Part shown: piece after piece, positions 47,619 through 59,829 of the stretch
Layout: each line of letters opens with the position of its first letter
How positions within the stretch are numbered: position 1 is the first letter of the stretch
Source: Capitulum mitella
Taxonomy: Eukaryota > Arthropoda > Thecostraca > Pollicipedomorpha > Pollicipedidae
NCBI GenBank assembly: GCA_030062745.1
Contig: CP099839.1
Location: 10,476,118-10,540,117 of the forward strand
DNA: 64,000 nucleotides
Reading direction: 5' to 3'
Position numbers and translations under genes: made by a program
The notes under the pieces: generated by a model
What the model saw: only the letters and a program-made list of their open reading frames with translations
Databases searched by the model: none
What the model was told of the DNA's origin: nothing

Positions 47619-49545
47619 CTACAGCTTGCCCCTGAGCTGGGTGCACAACTGCCACCAGTCCGGCCTCTGCGTGCATCCGGGAGTCGAAAGGAACGACTGG
47701 AAGATCCTCTCGTATATCTGAAACAGCGGTGACTGGTAAGAAAACGGACGTCAAGAGCTAAATGTTAGCAAAAATCAAGTGAAATAATGTCGCATAAAAA
47801 TGTTGCTTAAATCCTACTGGTGATATATAAATTACAACACATATGGGCAAATTTAGAACCAAAATTATGCTACGTGGACAAACGTCTAAGTTATCATGGT
47901 GTGCCTGGTGTTAGCAGATAACGACCTAACCGTTTTCGTTTTCCTTTCTCGTCACATACAAAACATGTTCACAAGAAAGCACCGCGCTGTTACATCTTTA
48001 CGAACAGCATTGTCAGCTCCCTACAGTAGTCGCTTCTATGCCCGGACAGGTTCCTCATGGCAAAGGCCGTCTAATGACCTTTCCGTCTGAATGAACAAGG
48101 TGGGAATGACTCCGTGTCACTCTAGGTGACCCAGACGCGTACAAGTTCTGCCGCCCAGAGCCCAAGACGTTCTCGCCGACCACCGACCTGTCCGTCCGAG
48201 TGTCCCAGACACGAGTCCAGCACGAAGTCGTCGGGCGCCATCACGTCCACCAGCGTGATCACCTCCGGCTTCAGCTCCGAGCACAGGTCGCGGATGCTCT
48301 GCTGCATCTGGATGACCTGCGGCCCGCTCAGGTACGAACCTGCCGCACGGGACAGTGGGGCGATTTACGGGGCGTCGATTGTTGGGTCAATGGGAAGTTC
48401 AAGCAAAACTCCCGCCACCAGATGGCTCAGCGTGCCGAAGCCATGGATAGAAAGAAGAGGTCTACGTATTAAGTCCTGATACTGGTACTTTAAATTTCAA
48501 ATCCATACCTTCACATCTAATATCCTTGCGTGTCTAGGCAAAATACACCGTTAGTAAACGTGAGTTTGGGCAATTGTCGGGCACATACTGGACAAGGGCG
48601 GTCAGTTGCAGGGATAAATTACGTTCAGGTCTTTCTAAAATTAACACTACGAGACGAAGATTATCGAGAGTAACTTATTTAAAGACATGCAAAACAGATA
48701 AGCTTTAGTTTTTTAACGACGCCCATCATTCCGCTCCATTTCTTGGACCTAAATTTTGTCCAGCTTGTGTGGGTATTCAAGCGCCAGCGACGTACCTCGA
48801 CTATCGAAATCGCACAATGCGCTATTTAAAAATTTGCGATGGAGTAAATAAAAATTGGACCTTTTCGCCGACTAACAATCGTATTGTGGTCATCAATGTA
48901 TCCGTAATCAATATTTTTGCCAATATGTTTGGTTAGCGAGTCTGACCTGAAAATTCTGAGCTATAAACATCTCACTCTTTAACCCTCAGAGCCGCCTAAA
49001 TTTATCTCCTTACTAGCAGCGATTTACTCACAGGGGAGAATGAGTTGCAATGAGGAAGAAGGAAGTAAATCGCAGGAGGCTAAGTAACCGCCGAGGATAC
49101 CAAAGCACCTGACAACGTGCCACCCGATGAGAAGGACGTAGTGGAACGGGAAACGTGCATCAAATGCACGCATGGAAAAAGGCACAGATGGCCTCGAACC
49201 TAGCTGAGGAGAGGTGCATGTGCCAGTACTTCGTACGAAAAACTAGGGGTGGCCGGGTAAACATACCTGCGGCCAGGAAGGTCATGTATTTGGTCTCCAG
49301 GCACCAGAGGCCGTACAGCACGGCCAGCTGGGTCAGCACGCGGCGAGTGGCCTCATCGGGAGCGGTGGCCAGCTTGTCCGAGAACCGACGCAGGGCAAAC
49401 AGCTGAAAACAAAAGAGAGGGGGACGTCAGCGGCGACAGGAAGCTCGTGATCGGCCTAACGCAGTAAAAAGACTGTCTTTTTTAAGATCGCGACCGACCT
49501 CACTAAATGCTGGAATTCAGAAGCCGTCCAGACGCAGCAGTGTCG

Positions 49546-49642
<97 letters not shown>

Positions 49643-52600
49643 TAGATATATATTGCGAGGGGAAATTCCAATTTGCGATTTACCCCAACTGCTTTTAACG
49701 TTATTCTGGCCACGGCAACCAAATGCGCAACACAATATCTACCACATGATCATACGAGCGCCAGAACACAACGCAAGCCTATCCCGCAATGCTGCAAGTT
49801 CACATCAGATCTCTCTACAGCCCAGCCCGTCCGGGGCCGCGAAGCTGAGCATGCGTGCTCTGACCTCGATGAAGGCGGTGGCCAGCGGCCGGGCGCCGTG
49901 CACCTGGACGTGGTTGCGCGCCTGTCGTTCGGGGCCCTCCAGCCGCGCCAGCCGCGCCTCCACCGAGCTGAGCAGGTGGCGCACCAGCCACTCGAACGCG
50001 TCCGTCACGACTGGGGACGGGCGGCGCAGCGGTGGGAGGAGCGGGTGCCGTCGGTGGCCGCGAGACCGGCGCCAGCACTGTACAGTATACAGTCTGACTG
50101 CCAGACTGACTACACAGTACAGTCTGACCTGCGATTATCCCCACACCTTCCAGCAGAGACCGTCAAGAGTGTGATATGAACCGGGACACTCAAGGTCTGG
50201 AGTTTTTTCGTCAATTTCGTCCGGATGTTTGCGTACCGTTATGTTTCAACGAACAGCACATGCAACCTCGAGATTTTCCACATACTGTACGTCCTACGAC
50301 CCATCGCGCAATGCTCGGCAACGACTAGTTTTGTGGCGAAAGCTAGATGTGCCATCAAAAACACAACACACCCCTGTAATGTCACCACGATCCGTTCTAG
50401 GCTAGCGATCTCAGTTGGTAAGGACATCGAGTCCACTTACCACTTAGCCGTTGGAAACTTAAACAGTCGCACCCCCTAAATACAACGTTGAACAACACAC
50501 CATCATCCACTGCAACAGCCCTTGACCCGGCTCCCGCAGGTCCGCAGGTTCCCAGCGGCGCCGACCGGCGTCCGCTCTCGCCGTGCACTCACACTGCAGG
50601 GAGCCGGTGTCAGCGCCGGCCGGACAGCGTGCCGGGCCGCCGCCCCGCTTCAGGAAGTCGATCGAGTGCAGCGGTGAGCTGGCCACCGGCATCCGCTCGA
50701 CGCGCAGCAGGAAGTTGCCCAGCTGCTGGATCAGCACGTTGTTGTCGCCCTCGTACGTCAGGCAGGCGTCCTGGTCGTTGCGGATGTCGCCCAGCCGGCC
50801 GGCTGCAGGACAAACGGGACGCTGCATGCAACGCCAGTGCGCAGCATCGATGGAACGAGGCGGGTGGAAAATGGATCCACAGCTTAGCGCGGTGTGCAAT
50901 CCCTGAATATACAGCAAAATACAACTCCTTTCAAGTTATTACGAGTTCTTCAGGACCCTTAAATCTAGCCATGTGCAAAAACATTTAAATGTGATTTCAT
51001 TCGACTATTTCGACCGCAAATTAGCAAATCAGCCGTAAGAGTCTTTATTCTGCCTCTTCTGGGGCCCAAAATCGGTCTCGGAGCCCAATTCGGTAATGTT
51101 CCTCCCTCCTGACACCGGAAGGCCCAGCCCTAACCGGGACATGTCCGTCGCCTGACCTGAGAGGTAGCCGTGTCCGCCGCACGCCTCGCGACACTCCTGT
51201 ATGCAGTCGCGCGCCAGCCAGCCCGACACCGGCTTGGTGCCCGACGACAGAGCGTGGATCTCCGCCGCCAGCAGAGCCTGCGCGCACAGATCGGTCCGGC
51301 GTCTGACAGCGGCCCGGCACAGAGGTAGGAGCGTCCTCTGACAATGCCTGGGCGCACGGATCGGCGATTCATTTCACAGTGGTGGGAAAGAGCGGCACAG
51401 GCATCTTCTGACAGTGGATGAACAGTCAGGCTGGTACATTCTCTCGTGTCCACTATACAAAACGTCAGCACATTCTATGACGATAGCCACACGCTGAAGT
51501 CAGCCTATCATCTCCAACGACTGGTCGCGACAGTCATTACCTCTTAGGAAATACAAGTAGAGATATGGAGCACAATTCAACGCAAAGCGAGTGATGTACA
51601 TGGCGTGGATCGCCGGAGGACATAAAAAATGGCAGCTGGTGATAACGGTCGCTGGTTTGAAAACGTACGTCGCAAATACTGCATCTATTCAAAGTACGAC
51701 TCCTGCACAATGTTTATATCGAAGGAAGGGATAAGATAGAGCGGTACCTTACCATTTCGGCTGCCTTGTCTCCAGAGTACTTCCGCTTAACAAATCCTGC
51801 GAAAACTTCATTCAGGTATACGGCAAGGTGGTACCAGACGTAAGTACCGCCCAGATACGGAAACAGCCGCCATTGCTGAAAAGGACGGACCACGTAAGGA
51901 AACGACCTTTTGTTTCCCATGCTATTAAACAAGGCGTTCACGCAACCATCGCCTCACTCTTTAAGATCTTTTGCCCTGATAGCCTTTTTACACGACCATT
52001 TTCATGTTTCTCTCCAACCTTGTGATCTTTGTTGGTGATCGGGGCGGTCCTGCCGTCGTCACGTGTGCCGACCTTGGATTCAGGCAGAGCCGTTCCCGCC
52101 ATCATTTAGTTTTAGCCATCACAGTGTTATTTTAACGTCGGGGCTGAGCAGCCGACCCCGGGCGCAGATCGGATTTCAGGCCGACATGTGCGGCGGCGTC
52201 GGGGGCAGTCGGCGTCGGCGGCAGTCGGAAATAAAGCGTGGAGACGTTGAGACGCGTGTGTCAGCCTGGCGGGCGAAGGGTCGTCGAGACGCAGCCAGGC
52301 TAGGCGGATGTCCAATCATACCACAAACCTGAAAACGTTACCGGTGACCAGGTCTTACAGGCTAAAAAATACATCATGACGATGTAACTGAAAACCACCA
52401 AACAAGCTTGCCTTGAAATCAAACAACCCAAGGAATAGGGTATCGATGACTGGGGAAGCAGATGGGTTACAGTCAAACCCGGCTGGCGCCACAGGCCGCA
52501 GTCCAGACAGACTCACCACCAGCGGGTACTCGACAGCCAGCCCCAGTGACCGCTCCCTCCGGACTCACCACCAGCGGGTACTCGACGGCCAGCCCCAGTG

Positions 52601-55600
52601 ACCGTTCCCTCCAGACAGACTCACCATCAGCGGGTACTTGACAGCCAGCCCCAGTGACCGTTCCCTCCAAACTCACCACCAGCGGGTACTCAATGACCGG
52701 CGTCTCGGAGTCGCCGTCGCCGAACTGACGGCGCGCGGCGCAGTAGCGCAGAGCGATGGTGAGCGCGCGGCGCAGGTCCACCTGGCACATGAACGTGATG
52801 CCCACCCGGCCGCCGGAGAGGGCGCCCAGCGACGAGGCTGTTCGCGGAGTGGGGGACAGTCAGCTGACATGGGATTCGACGGACGCCGCCCGAGAGGAGC
52901 AGACATCTCCGCAGTCCGACTCAAAACTGCACATGCGCATAGCCTCACTTTGTGGACCAAATCTGTGTACTGTAGAATCAAAACCGAAAGTCCAATGAAC
53001 AGCACGCGAACGAAATCACTATGTTGGTCATCCTGGAATTAGGGTTGCACGGTTTACGAGAGTCATCAGAGATTAAAAAATAAGCGCCCACTTTGATCCG
53101 TGTGGACCCAAATCCAGCTGCCACCCTCAGCAAGGCAAACTACCGTGCCGACTAGCATTTCACATGGCTTTTGCGGCAACAGAACTTACCAAACCTAACG
53201 TTGCTGTCCTTGATCGGAGAAACATACTGGCCCTCTTCCGTGACGTCACCGTTCTTGTTCAGCAGGTTCTCACGAGGAATACGGTAGTTATCGAACATCA
53301 CAAACCTAAAATGACAGCATGAAAAGTAAAATTAACTGGGCCACATGTTACATCCATACCGCAATCATAACTATGAGCTCGTATAACACGCGTTAAACAT
53401 CAATGACGCCTACTAGTTCTCCGCAAATGTTTAAGCAACAGTTAACATGAAATCTTATATAGCACATATAACAATAACATAATGGTATGTTTCCTGGTCG
53501 ACACTACCATCACATCATTTAGCCTCCTCCACACCCGACGCCAGTCCGCGGCAGTCTGGCTGTTCCCCGCCCTGTCCTGCCTCGGTCCGGGCCGGGTACT
53601 GACCCGTTGTCGAGGCCGTTCAGCCCGAGCTTGTGGCCCATGTCGCCGACCGTGACGCCCGGGTACGCCCGCTGGGTGGCCGGGTCGCGGATCGGCACCA
53701 CGAACGCGTGCAGGCCGTGGCCGGCGCCGTCGGCCGTGTGCAGCTGGGCGAACACTATCGCCAGACAGCTGGTCTGACCTGCGGCCGGGCAGCGGGCGCC
53801 GTCACCAGACGGCGCGCAGAGGCGCACAGCCGACGACCAACGGCACTGCGCGAGGTCAGACGAGCCGCCGCGCTCGGATCGGCGGCCGTCCCAGCCAAGG
53901 GCTGTATCATGCGTGGAGGTTTTGCCAGCGACAATAAACATTGGAATGGTACTTCCTACCGAAACACATCAGTCCTGTTCACATCTGTTCATTTTGAAAA
54001 TGGCCTATAGTGTCACAGCCTGCCAGAAAAGGAAAGACTTCGACAAGAAGTCACCGATATAACCAGTTTCAAACAGTATCTGACCATCCCGCCCTCCGTA
54101 AGACGGCACGCTCCACACGACCCCCTTCATTCACTGCAGAGCCACACCCGCCACACCTCACTCACCGAGCCCTCCGACCCAGCACTTGGCGGCACGAACG
54201 TCCGGCGTGTGCAGCACAAACTGGCCGCTAGATGGCTCGTACGTCGCGGTGGTGCGCATCCGGCGCGTGTCGGAGCCGTGCGCGAGCTCCGTTAGCGCGA
54301 AACAGCAGGTGGTCTGCGGAGGGTCGGCGGCCGGCGACAGAGGAACAGCCAGCCAGGGCGTCAGAGACCAGTTGGCACGCATTAACAAGCCAGGATCTTT
54401 TTGTCATGAGTGCGTACGTGCGAGTGCCTCCGTTTCGCCTGACTTCAGTTCTAGATGTCACGGAAAAATAATTCTACCCAGGACTTCCTTAAAGACGACG
54501 TTGCTTTTTAATCCCAGATATGCTTCAGCATGTCTCATCATATTCAATTACATCTCACTACATGTTTTCTAATGTGTAAATGACAAACAGAAGCAGAATA
54601 ACTATACTATCAATCACAATAGCGATTTGGATGCAAGAGATGCATGTAAACCAGTACGAATGGGATTCATGTGGGAAACACAGGATTCGAGTCAAAGAGC
54701 TGCAAAGAAGCAACTAGATTCCTATAACAGGTTATAAGGCAAGTGATATAGGTTAGAAGACCTGTGAAACACATGTCTCACCAGACCCACCTTCCTCTCC
54801 ATGAAATCTTGCATGATGCCAAGATGGCGGTCCGTGCCCATTCCCGTAACGGTCATCAATGGCATGTTAAACAACAGTGAATTCTTAATCTGCAAAGACC
54901 AGCTATAACTTCCTAAAACTTCTAAAGTCATCAGTCCCTGGAACAGCAGAATGCAAAATCTGTAAATCTGGCAATAATGCAGGAACCAATAACTACTGTG
55001 CTAGATAAAAAGAGGAGGCTGGCACCCATTAATATCACCAACCAGAGTCAACATTTTCGAACTTGCCTTTTCCTGCAAATATGAGGGGGAAAACTGGAAA
55101 ATGCAACACAAACAACAAACACCTGTGCACATTGTGGCCAAATTCAGCCAGTTGGGTGTCTGGGGCGTAGATATCTATTCATGCTACTGAATACCTTTGC
55201 TGCTAGGCTTTCTGGCAGCTGCAATGCAACTCCCCTCATCTGAGACCAACCAATCAACATTCAGTAGAGGACATTGCCAAGCTGGTGTCTAACTTGCTCC
55301 AGGCAATACAAAGCAAATGGGCAGGTCTGGATGCATGAAGGGTGCAGAGATCAATGGAGAGGCAGCCACTAACCAGAGGTGGCGATTCGGAGCCTTGGCA
55401 GGAAGAAGTCTGACAGCATGAATTTCAATCTACATCCTTGACCCCTAACTGACTGAAACTGGCCACACTGCCTGTGCAAGTCATTCTTTCAGACAAAAAT
55501 GCAATGGTGGGAGTACATTTTTCTCTCACTCTCCTTGTCTATCCAAGTGAATACTATCCAAGTGGATATAACTCTGTGATGAATACACCCACAGAATGAC

Positions 55601-57065
55601 CTTCCATGCCTGGCCACCAGCAGATCCCATCATGTCCTGGGGGATGAGAGAATTCATGTAATCTGGCCAGTTCAGTAGCCAGAAGGTCACATGGACTGCA
55701 TGTTGCAACCCTGTGAAATGAAAGAGGATATACTTAACTTGCATCAATAGGGATCTTCGTGAGTTAACTTTGCAATGTTGTCACTAACTAGGTCAACCCC
55801 ACAAAATGTTAACACTCATTTTTTTTCATTTAAGTCCCTCATTTTTTGTGGCCTGGCCATTTTGCATGTCACATGACCATTGCCAGAGTGAACAACATTC
55901 TTGGCACCATTATTTTCTTGCCTGGGAATATTGCTTTGTTGTTTTCCATTGGTTGGCCCAGGTAATGTTGTTGCATCCTAAGATGTGATTCAAAATTTCT
56001 TACAAATATTCAAGAAAGGCAGGTGGTTTCAGGTATCAGGGGAAAGAGCATGCAACATTCTCCACAATGGTGTTATATAAGATGCTTTTTGGTTTTATGC
56101 TAGGTACAAGTCTCATTTATCACCCCAGCAATGATGATGCATCAGCAGTAAGGTGGGCTCCCAGGTTTATCTGGCTGTCCAGGAAAATGTTATGAACTGT
56201 TTTCAAGCCTCCACCATGAGAACATCTGTTAAGATTCAAGGAGGTATTTGAAAAAAAATGTTGCATTTTTCAGAGGATATTTAAAAAAAGAGGGCTGAGT
56301 TCTGTGTATGTATCAATCACAGTCTTTAGATACATCAGCCAATTTACAACTGTGGTTTATCAAAATGTCTTCTAATGACATGAACAATTACAACTCCAGT
56401 GCATTTCCATTTACCTCCCAAGGTTCCTGGTTTGGTCTCAACTTGCCTAATCCCATTTCCACAAGGGCAGTTAGTTGTTTCATGGTCTGCCTACGCTGCT
56501 CTTCAAGACCAGCACCACTGCAGCGTTCACTGAACACTGGCTGGGAGCGTAACTTCTCCACCAACAAAGCCTGTAACAAAATACAACATATCCAAATGGG
56601 CACCAGAATTGACTGGAAAAGATAGGAACAGCTGACAGTAAAACATATATATGTGAATAACAACTGTAAACAAAATGTAATTCATATGTGCATAATGTGT
56701 ATGTGTGCAATAATGATTATATCTCAATCACTGCAATATAAGGGCCAGGCAATGCTGCCGCTGAAACTGAATCTATATGACCTAAGCCTTTTTTAGGTTT
56801 TAGGATGTTTCATACGAAATGTAGAGGAGCAAATCCTGAATGAGCATGTATCAAAAAATTGACAACTATTAGGAAACCATGAATAGATCCAAATGCAATG
56901 TTTCTGAGCTTCTTGCGAATACAGTCGTCAAAAATGACATACCTTGTATTTTATTTGATCAGTACCGATGACAAAAGCAGACAATTTTTTGGGCTGTAAA
57001 GTTGTCATTTTCCTGTACGATGTCAGCGGACCATCTTTAACGCTAGAACTCAACATCGAGGACAT
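47619..57065 (-). CDS. ACOX3: Peroxisomal acyl-CoA oxidase 3, copy B (intact)
   Basis: Fourteen exons: 57,065-56,943; 56,570-56,415; 54,937-54,791; 54,313-54,166; 53,778-53,604; 53,305-53,190; 52,837-52,677; 51,875-51,753; 51,277-51,157; 50,802-50,593; 50,010-49,865; 49,402-49,267; 48,339-48,188; 47,717-47,619. All phases match and the total is 2,013 nt, or 670 aa plus stop (human ACOX3 is about 700). It catalyses FAD-dependent 2,3-dehydrogenation of branched or long acyl-CoAs in peroxisomes, passing electrons to O2. Visible are ALTELAHGS (148-156), RRQFG (324-328), [11 protein letters not shown] (412-422) and TYEGDNN with the presumed catalytic Glu441. GQNGLDNG-like and LLNKNGDVT segments favour ACOX3 over ACOX1. 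The C-terminus is Gly-Lys-Leu, a variant of the SKL peroxisomal signal. This is probably the functional copy. Confidence 0.95.
49547..49653. repeat. Expanded (TA)n(GATA)n in ACOX3-B intron 11
   Basis: More than 100 bp, against 40 bp at the same place in copy A (11,491-11,530). Confidence 0.95.
52501..52682 (-). repeat. Minisatellite of the exon 7 splice donor (copy B)
   Basis: Four copies of the exon 7/intron boundary: three spares near 52,520, 52,571 and 52,629 plus the genuine donor at 52,677. Copy A has eleven. In copy B the exon 7 frame stays open through the entire array to a stop at 52,473. Confidence 0.92.
54600..56930. other. CpG desert over ACOX3-B exons 2-3 and flanking introns
   Basis: Counterpart of 17.0-19.2 kb. 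Between 54,961 and 56,340 I count about five CG dinucleotides. Ordinary CpG density returns near exon 1 and before exon 4. Confidence 0.8.
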
Positions 57066-57170
57066 AGCTGATTATTAAAACATTCGCAGTGAGTGCGTAA
57101 TCACCGATATCAAAAACGGGTTTTTCACGCTGATATACGGGGTTCGTCTAATAATCTTCCTTTCAGGTTG

Positions 57171-57866
57171 ACAAATATGGCTCCCTACAGTCAAAACATC
57201 AGAGGAAATGGGCTGCCAATTTTAATTTTTCAGTCGGGACACGCAAGTGCAAAATTCGATTTTATCAGCAAAATCAAAATACAATTTTTGCCTACGTATT
57301 CAGATGTCAAGCGACTAGACACGGTTTACAATAATTAACGAATTAATACAAGCATCAGAGAAGGCATTTTTTTGCAATGACTGAAAACTACAACCTATTT
57401 TTACCAGCGATCCCTGACCGAGCATTTATCGGTAGTTATTTGACAGTTGATGGCGTTCCTTCTCCCCCTCCCCAAAAAAAGACACACATTCTTTTCCCTT
57501 GTGGGAATTGCTAATGTCGGCTGAGCCACCTCAACCAATCTCCAGACGACGTCTGGGCCTAGTTACCAGACTCATTCCCCATGCCATGCATGTATAGTTA
57601 TCCAGCTTCGTGCCAGGCGCGACACATCCCGTGCTTTTGATAAATTAGCCCGTCCTAAATTTCCCCCCCCCATCTTTGACCAGGCATTTCCACTCACCTG
57701 TCCATGAATAAGTTTATGTCCTGTTTATTCTCTAGAATGCTATTTTTTGTTTTTGTTTGAAACCATTCGCATTAGCTACGACGTCACCGTGCGTTGTCAA
57801 AACGGTTACCGTGACTAATCAGCGCCCCGGTGAGTTCCTCGAAAACACCACTAAAAACAACGCATG
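57171..57866. other. Boundary of copy B and UBXN7 3' flank
   Basis: Within about 70 bp (57,170-57,240) homology switches from the end of ACOX3-A (19.59 kb) to the UBXN7 downstream flank (40.03 kb). The 20.4 kb present in unit 1 is missing at this point. Confidence 0.7.
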
Positions 57867-57872
57867 TTTATT
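57867..57872 (-). terminator. UBXN7 poly(A) signal AATAAA
   Basis: AATAAA on the minus strand, about 115 nt after the UBXN7 stop. Conserved in the truncated copy at 40,637-40,642. Confidence 0.6.
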
Positions 57873-57983
57873 ACGATATCGCTCGCTTACGAAACATGAG
57901 TACGAAAACTATGCATCAGGACATATCGATAAACAGGAGGATCTGCCGGCAGTGTGAGTTCGAGCGGTGCGCGGCGTGCCGGG

Positions 57984-59567
57984 CTACCGGCTGTGGACGA
58001 ACACGGTGTCGTGCGAGTGGAGGCCGGCCTCGCGCAGCGTCTGGTCGGCCCGCTCCGGCGCCGAGAGCTCGCGCCGCGGGAACGTGGCCAGCAGCACGTG
58101 TTCGGCGGCCGGGTAGCCCAGGTGCTGGACGTACTCAGTGACGCAGCGCAGCCGTGACGACGACGGCAGCTGGAACTGGACTCGGCTGCCGTCAGGCAGA
58201 CGCAGCGCGAGCGTCCAGGCCGGGTCGGTGACGCTGCCCAGGTGGCGGCGCCACTCCTCGCTCGGCGCCGCTGCCGGCTTGGTCCCGCTCGCGCCGTTCT
58301 CGGCTGGCCGCGTCGTCTCGTCCGCTCCGTTCGCCACCGTTTTCGGAGCGTCATCGTGGTTGTCGTCGGCAGCGGCGGGTTTCACTGTCTCCGTGTCGCC
58401 GACCTGGTCGGCGCCGTTCGCCGCCGGTTTCGGCGCGTCGGCGGCCGGCTCCTCGGCCGGCCAGACGGGCGGTGGCGGCGGCGGCACGGGCGAGACGCGC
58501 TCGCTGCGCCGCGGCGACAGCTGCGCCGACGTCACCGACGACAGCTCGGCGCTCTCGGCCCAGAAGTCGTCGTCGTCGTCGTCCGAGTCGGAGTCGGCGG
58601 GCGGCGCGCGCCGCTGGCGCGCCGGGTCCGGCTGCAGCGACTTCTCGATGGCCAGCCGCAGCTGCGCCTCCTCGTCCAGCTCGAGCACGCTGTCCTGTCG
58701 GGGCCGCTTCGGCGTCGGCGGCGCGTCCTCGCTGAACTTGTGCGCCTCCAGGAAGTCGATGAGCAGTTCGATGGCCGAGTTTTTGTCGAGCTTGCTCCAG
58801 GTGCGCAGCAGTTCGCCGGTGCGCGGGTCCAAGATCGCCACATACGGCCAGCCCGCCACCGGGTAGAACGTCTTGTACTTGAGGCCCTCGCTGCTCTCGT
58901 GGTACACCTGCCAGAACACGAAATTGGCGCGCACGATGTCGCGCACCTTGTGCGACGACCAGACGTCGCGGTTGAGCACCTGGCAGGCGAACTCCTCCGT
59001 GTTCTGCACGTTCACCATCAGCCACTTCTTCTCGGTCACGCCGTGGTCACGCGCCGCCTGGAACGTGCCGCGGAAGATCAGCTCCAGCGGCGGCCGGAAG
59101 ATCTCCTCGAGCGTCTGCAGCTTGTACTGGGCGCCCTGGCGGGCCGGCCGCTGACTGGGCCCAGCCGCCGCCAGGCCCAGCTGCGTCTCCTGCAGCCGGA
59201 TCTCGGCGCTGAAGTCGCGGAACTTGTCGAACACCGAGTCCGTCTGGCGGAGCCGGCTGCGGCGCGCCGGCAGTGCGTAGTTGGCGGCGCTGTGCGCCGG
59301 CTCCAGCAGCACCTCGGCGCGCGGCGGGATCGGCGCGCGCACCGGATCCCCGTCGGCCGCGGCCAGCGCCGTCGCCGTCGGCGACGCCGGCATGACGTCG
59401 GCGCCGTTGGCGGCCGGCTCCGGCACGCGGTCCGTCTCGAAGTGGATGTTGATGGCGCGCTGGACGCTGCCGCCGGCGGCCGCCAGCAGGGCGGCGGCCC
59501 GCTCCCGGTCGGCGGCCGTCACCGCCATTATCTGGTCCAGGTCGGCCTCGGCCGCCGGCGCCGACAT
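57984..59567 (-). CDS. UBXN7: UBX domain-containing protein 7
   Basis: Adaptor that links the p97/VCP segregase to ubiquitinated substrates and cullin-RING ligases. The 527-aa product has the family's full order: N-terminal UBA (about 7-45), RAPIPPRAEVLLEP segment (77-90), UAS thioredoxin-like domain (about 150-275, with KKWLMVNVQN and LNRDVWS), UIM (LDEEAQLRLAIEKSL, about 297-311), an acidic/proline-rich linker, and a C-terminal UBX (449-527) with the p97-binding FPR at 496-498. I chose ATG 59,567 because it has A at -3 and the UBA follows at once; the frame upstream is open but offers no ATG. CDS is a single exon, GC-rich. A good acceptor (CTGCCCCACAG, about 59,594) just upstream suggests a separate 5' UTR exon. 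Confidence 0.96.
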   Translation of the reverse strand: MSAPAAEADLDQIMAVTAADRERAAALLAAAGGSVQRAINIHFETDRVPEPAANGADVMPASPTATALAAADGDPVRAPIPPRAEVLLEPAHSAANYALPARRSRLRQTDSVFDKFRDFSAEIRLQETQLGLAAAGPSQRPARQGAQYKLQTLEEIFRPPLELIFRGTFQAARDHGVTEKKWLMVNVQNTEEFACQVLNRDVWSSHKVRDIVRANFVFWQVYHESSEGLKYKTFYPVAGWPYVAILDPRTGELLRTWSKLDKNSAIELLIDFLEAHKFSEDAPPTPKRPRQDSVLELDEEAQLRLAIEKSLQPDPARQRRAPPADSDSDDDDDDFWAESAELSSVTSAQLSPRRSERVSPVPPPPPPVWPAEEPAADAPKPAANGADQVGDTETVKPAAADDNHDDAPKTVANGADETTRPAENGASGTKPAAAPSEEWRRHLGSVTDPAWTLALRLPDGSRVQFQLPSSSRLRCVTEYVQHLGYPAAEHVLLATFPRRELSAPERADQTLREAGLHSHDTVFVHSR

Positions 59568-59639
59568 GGTGCGCCCCAGCCGCCGCGTCAGCCTGTGGGG
59601 CAGCGGCCGGTCACTGGGACTGCCACGTGGGGACAACTG

Positions 59640-59829
59640 TTACGGATAATCGCCAGGAATGGGACAAGATATCCAATTAGTCTTTAGGGCTGGCAACACC
59701 ATGTACGGTTTCCAGGATCCCTGGGAACTCAGATCTTATGAGGAGTATTCATCTTTAAAAACGATTCATTCTATTTCAGGGATGACATGTGATAACAGTC
59801 CTCACAAAAAACACAGGGTATGGATAAAA
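59640..59829. other. Immediate upstream region of UBXN7
   Basis: Short transition from GC-rich UBXN7 to the AT-rich CpG-free stretch. No TATA box recognised. Confidence 0.35.

Noticed and set aside
58242-59687. 481-codon plus-strand open frame
   Set aside because: It is the antisense shadow of UBXN7: GC-rich, Arg-rich and without a domain, while the minus strand encodes full UBA-UAS-UIM-UBX.
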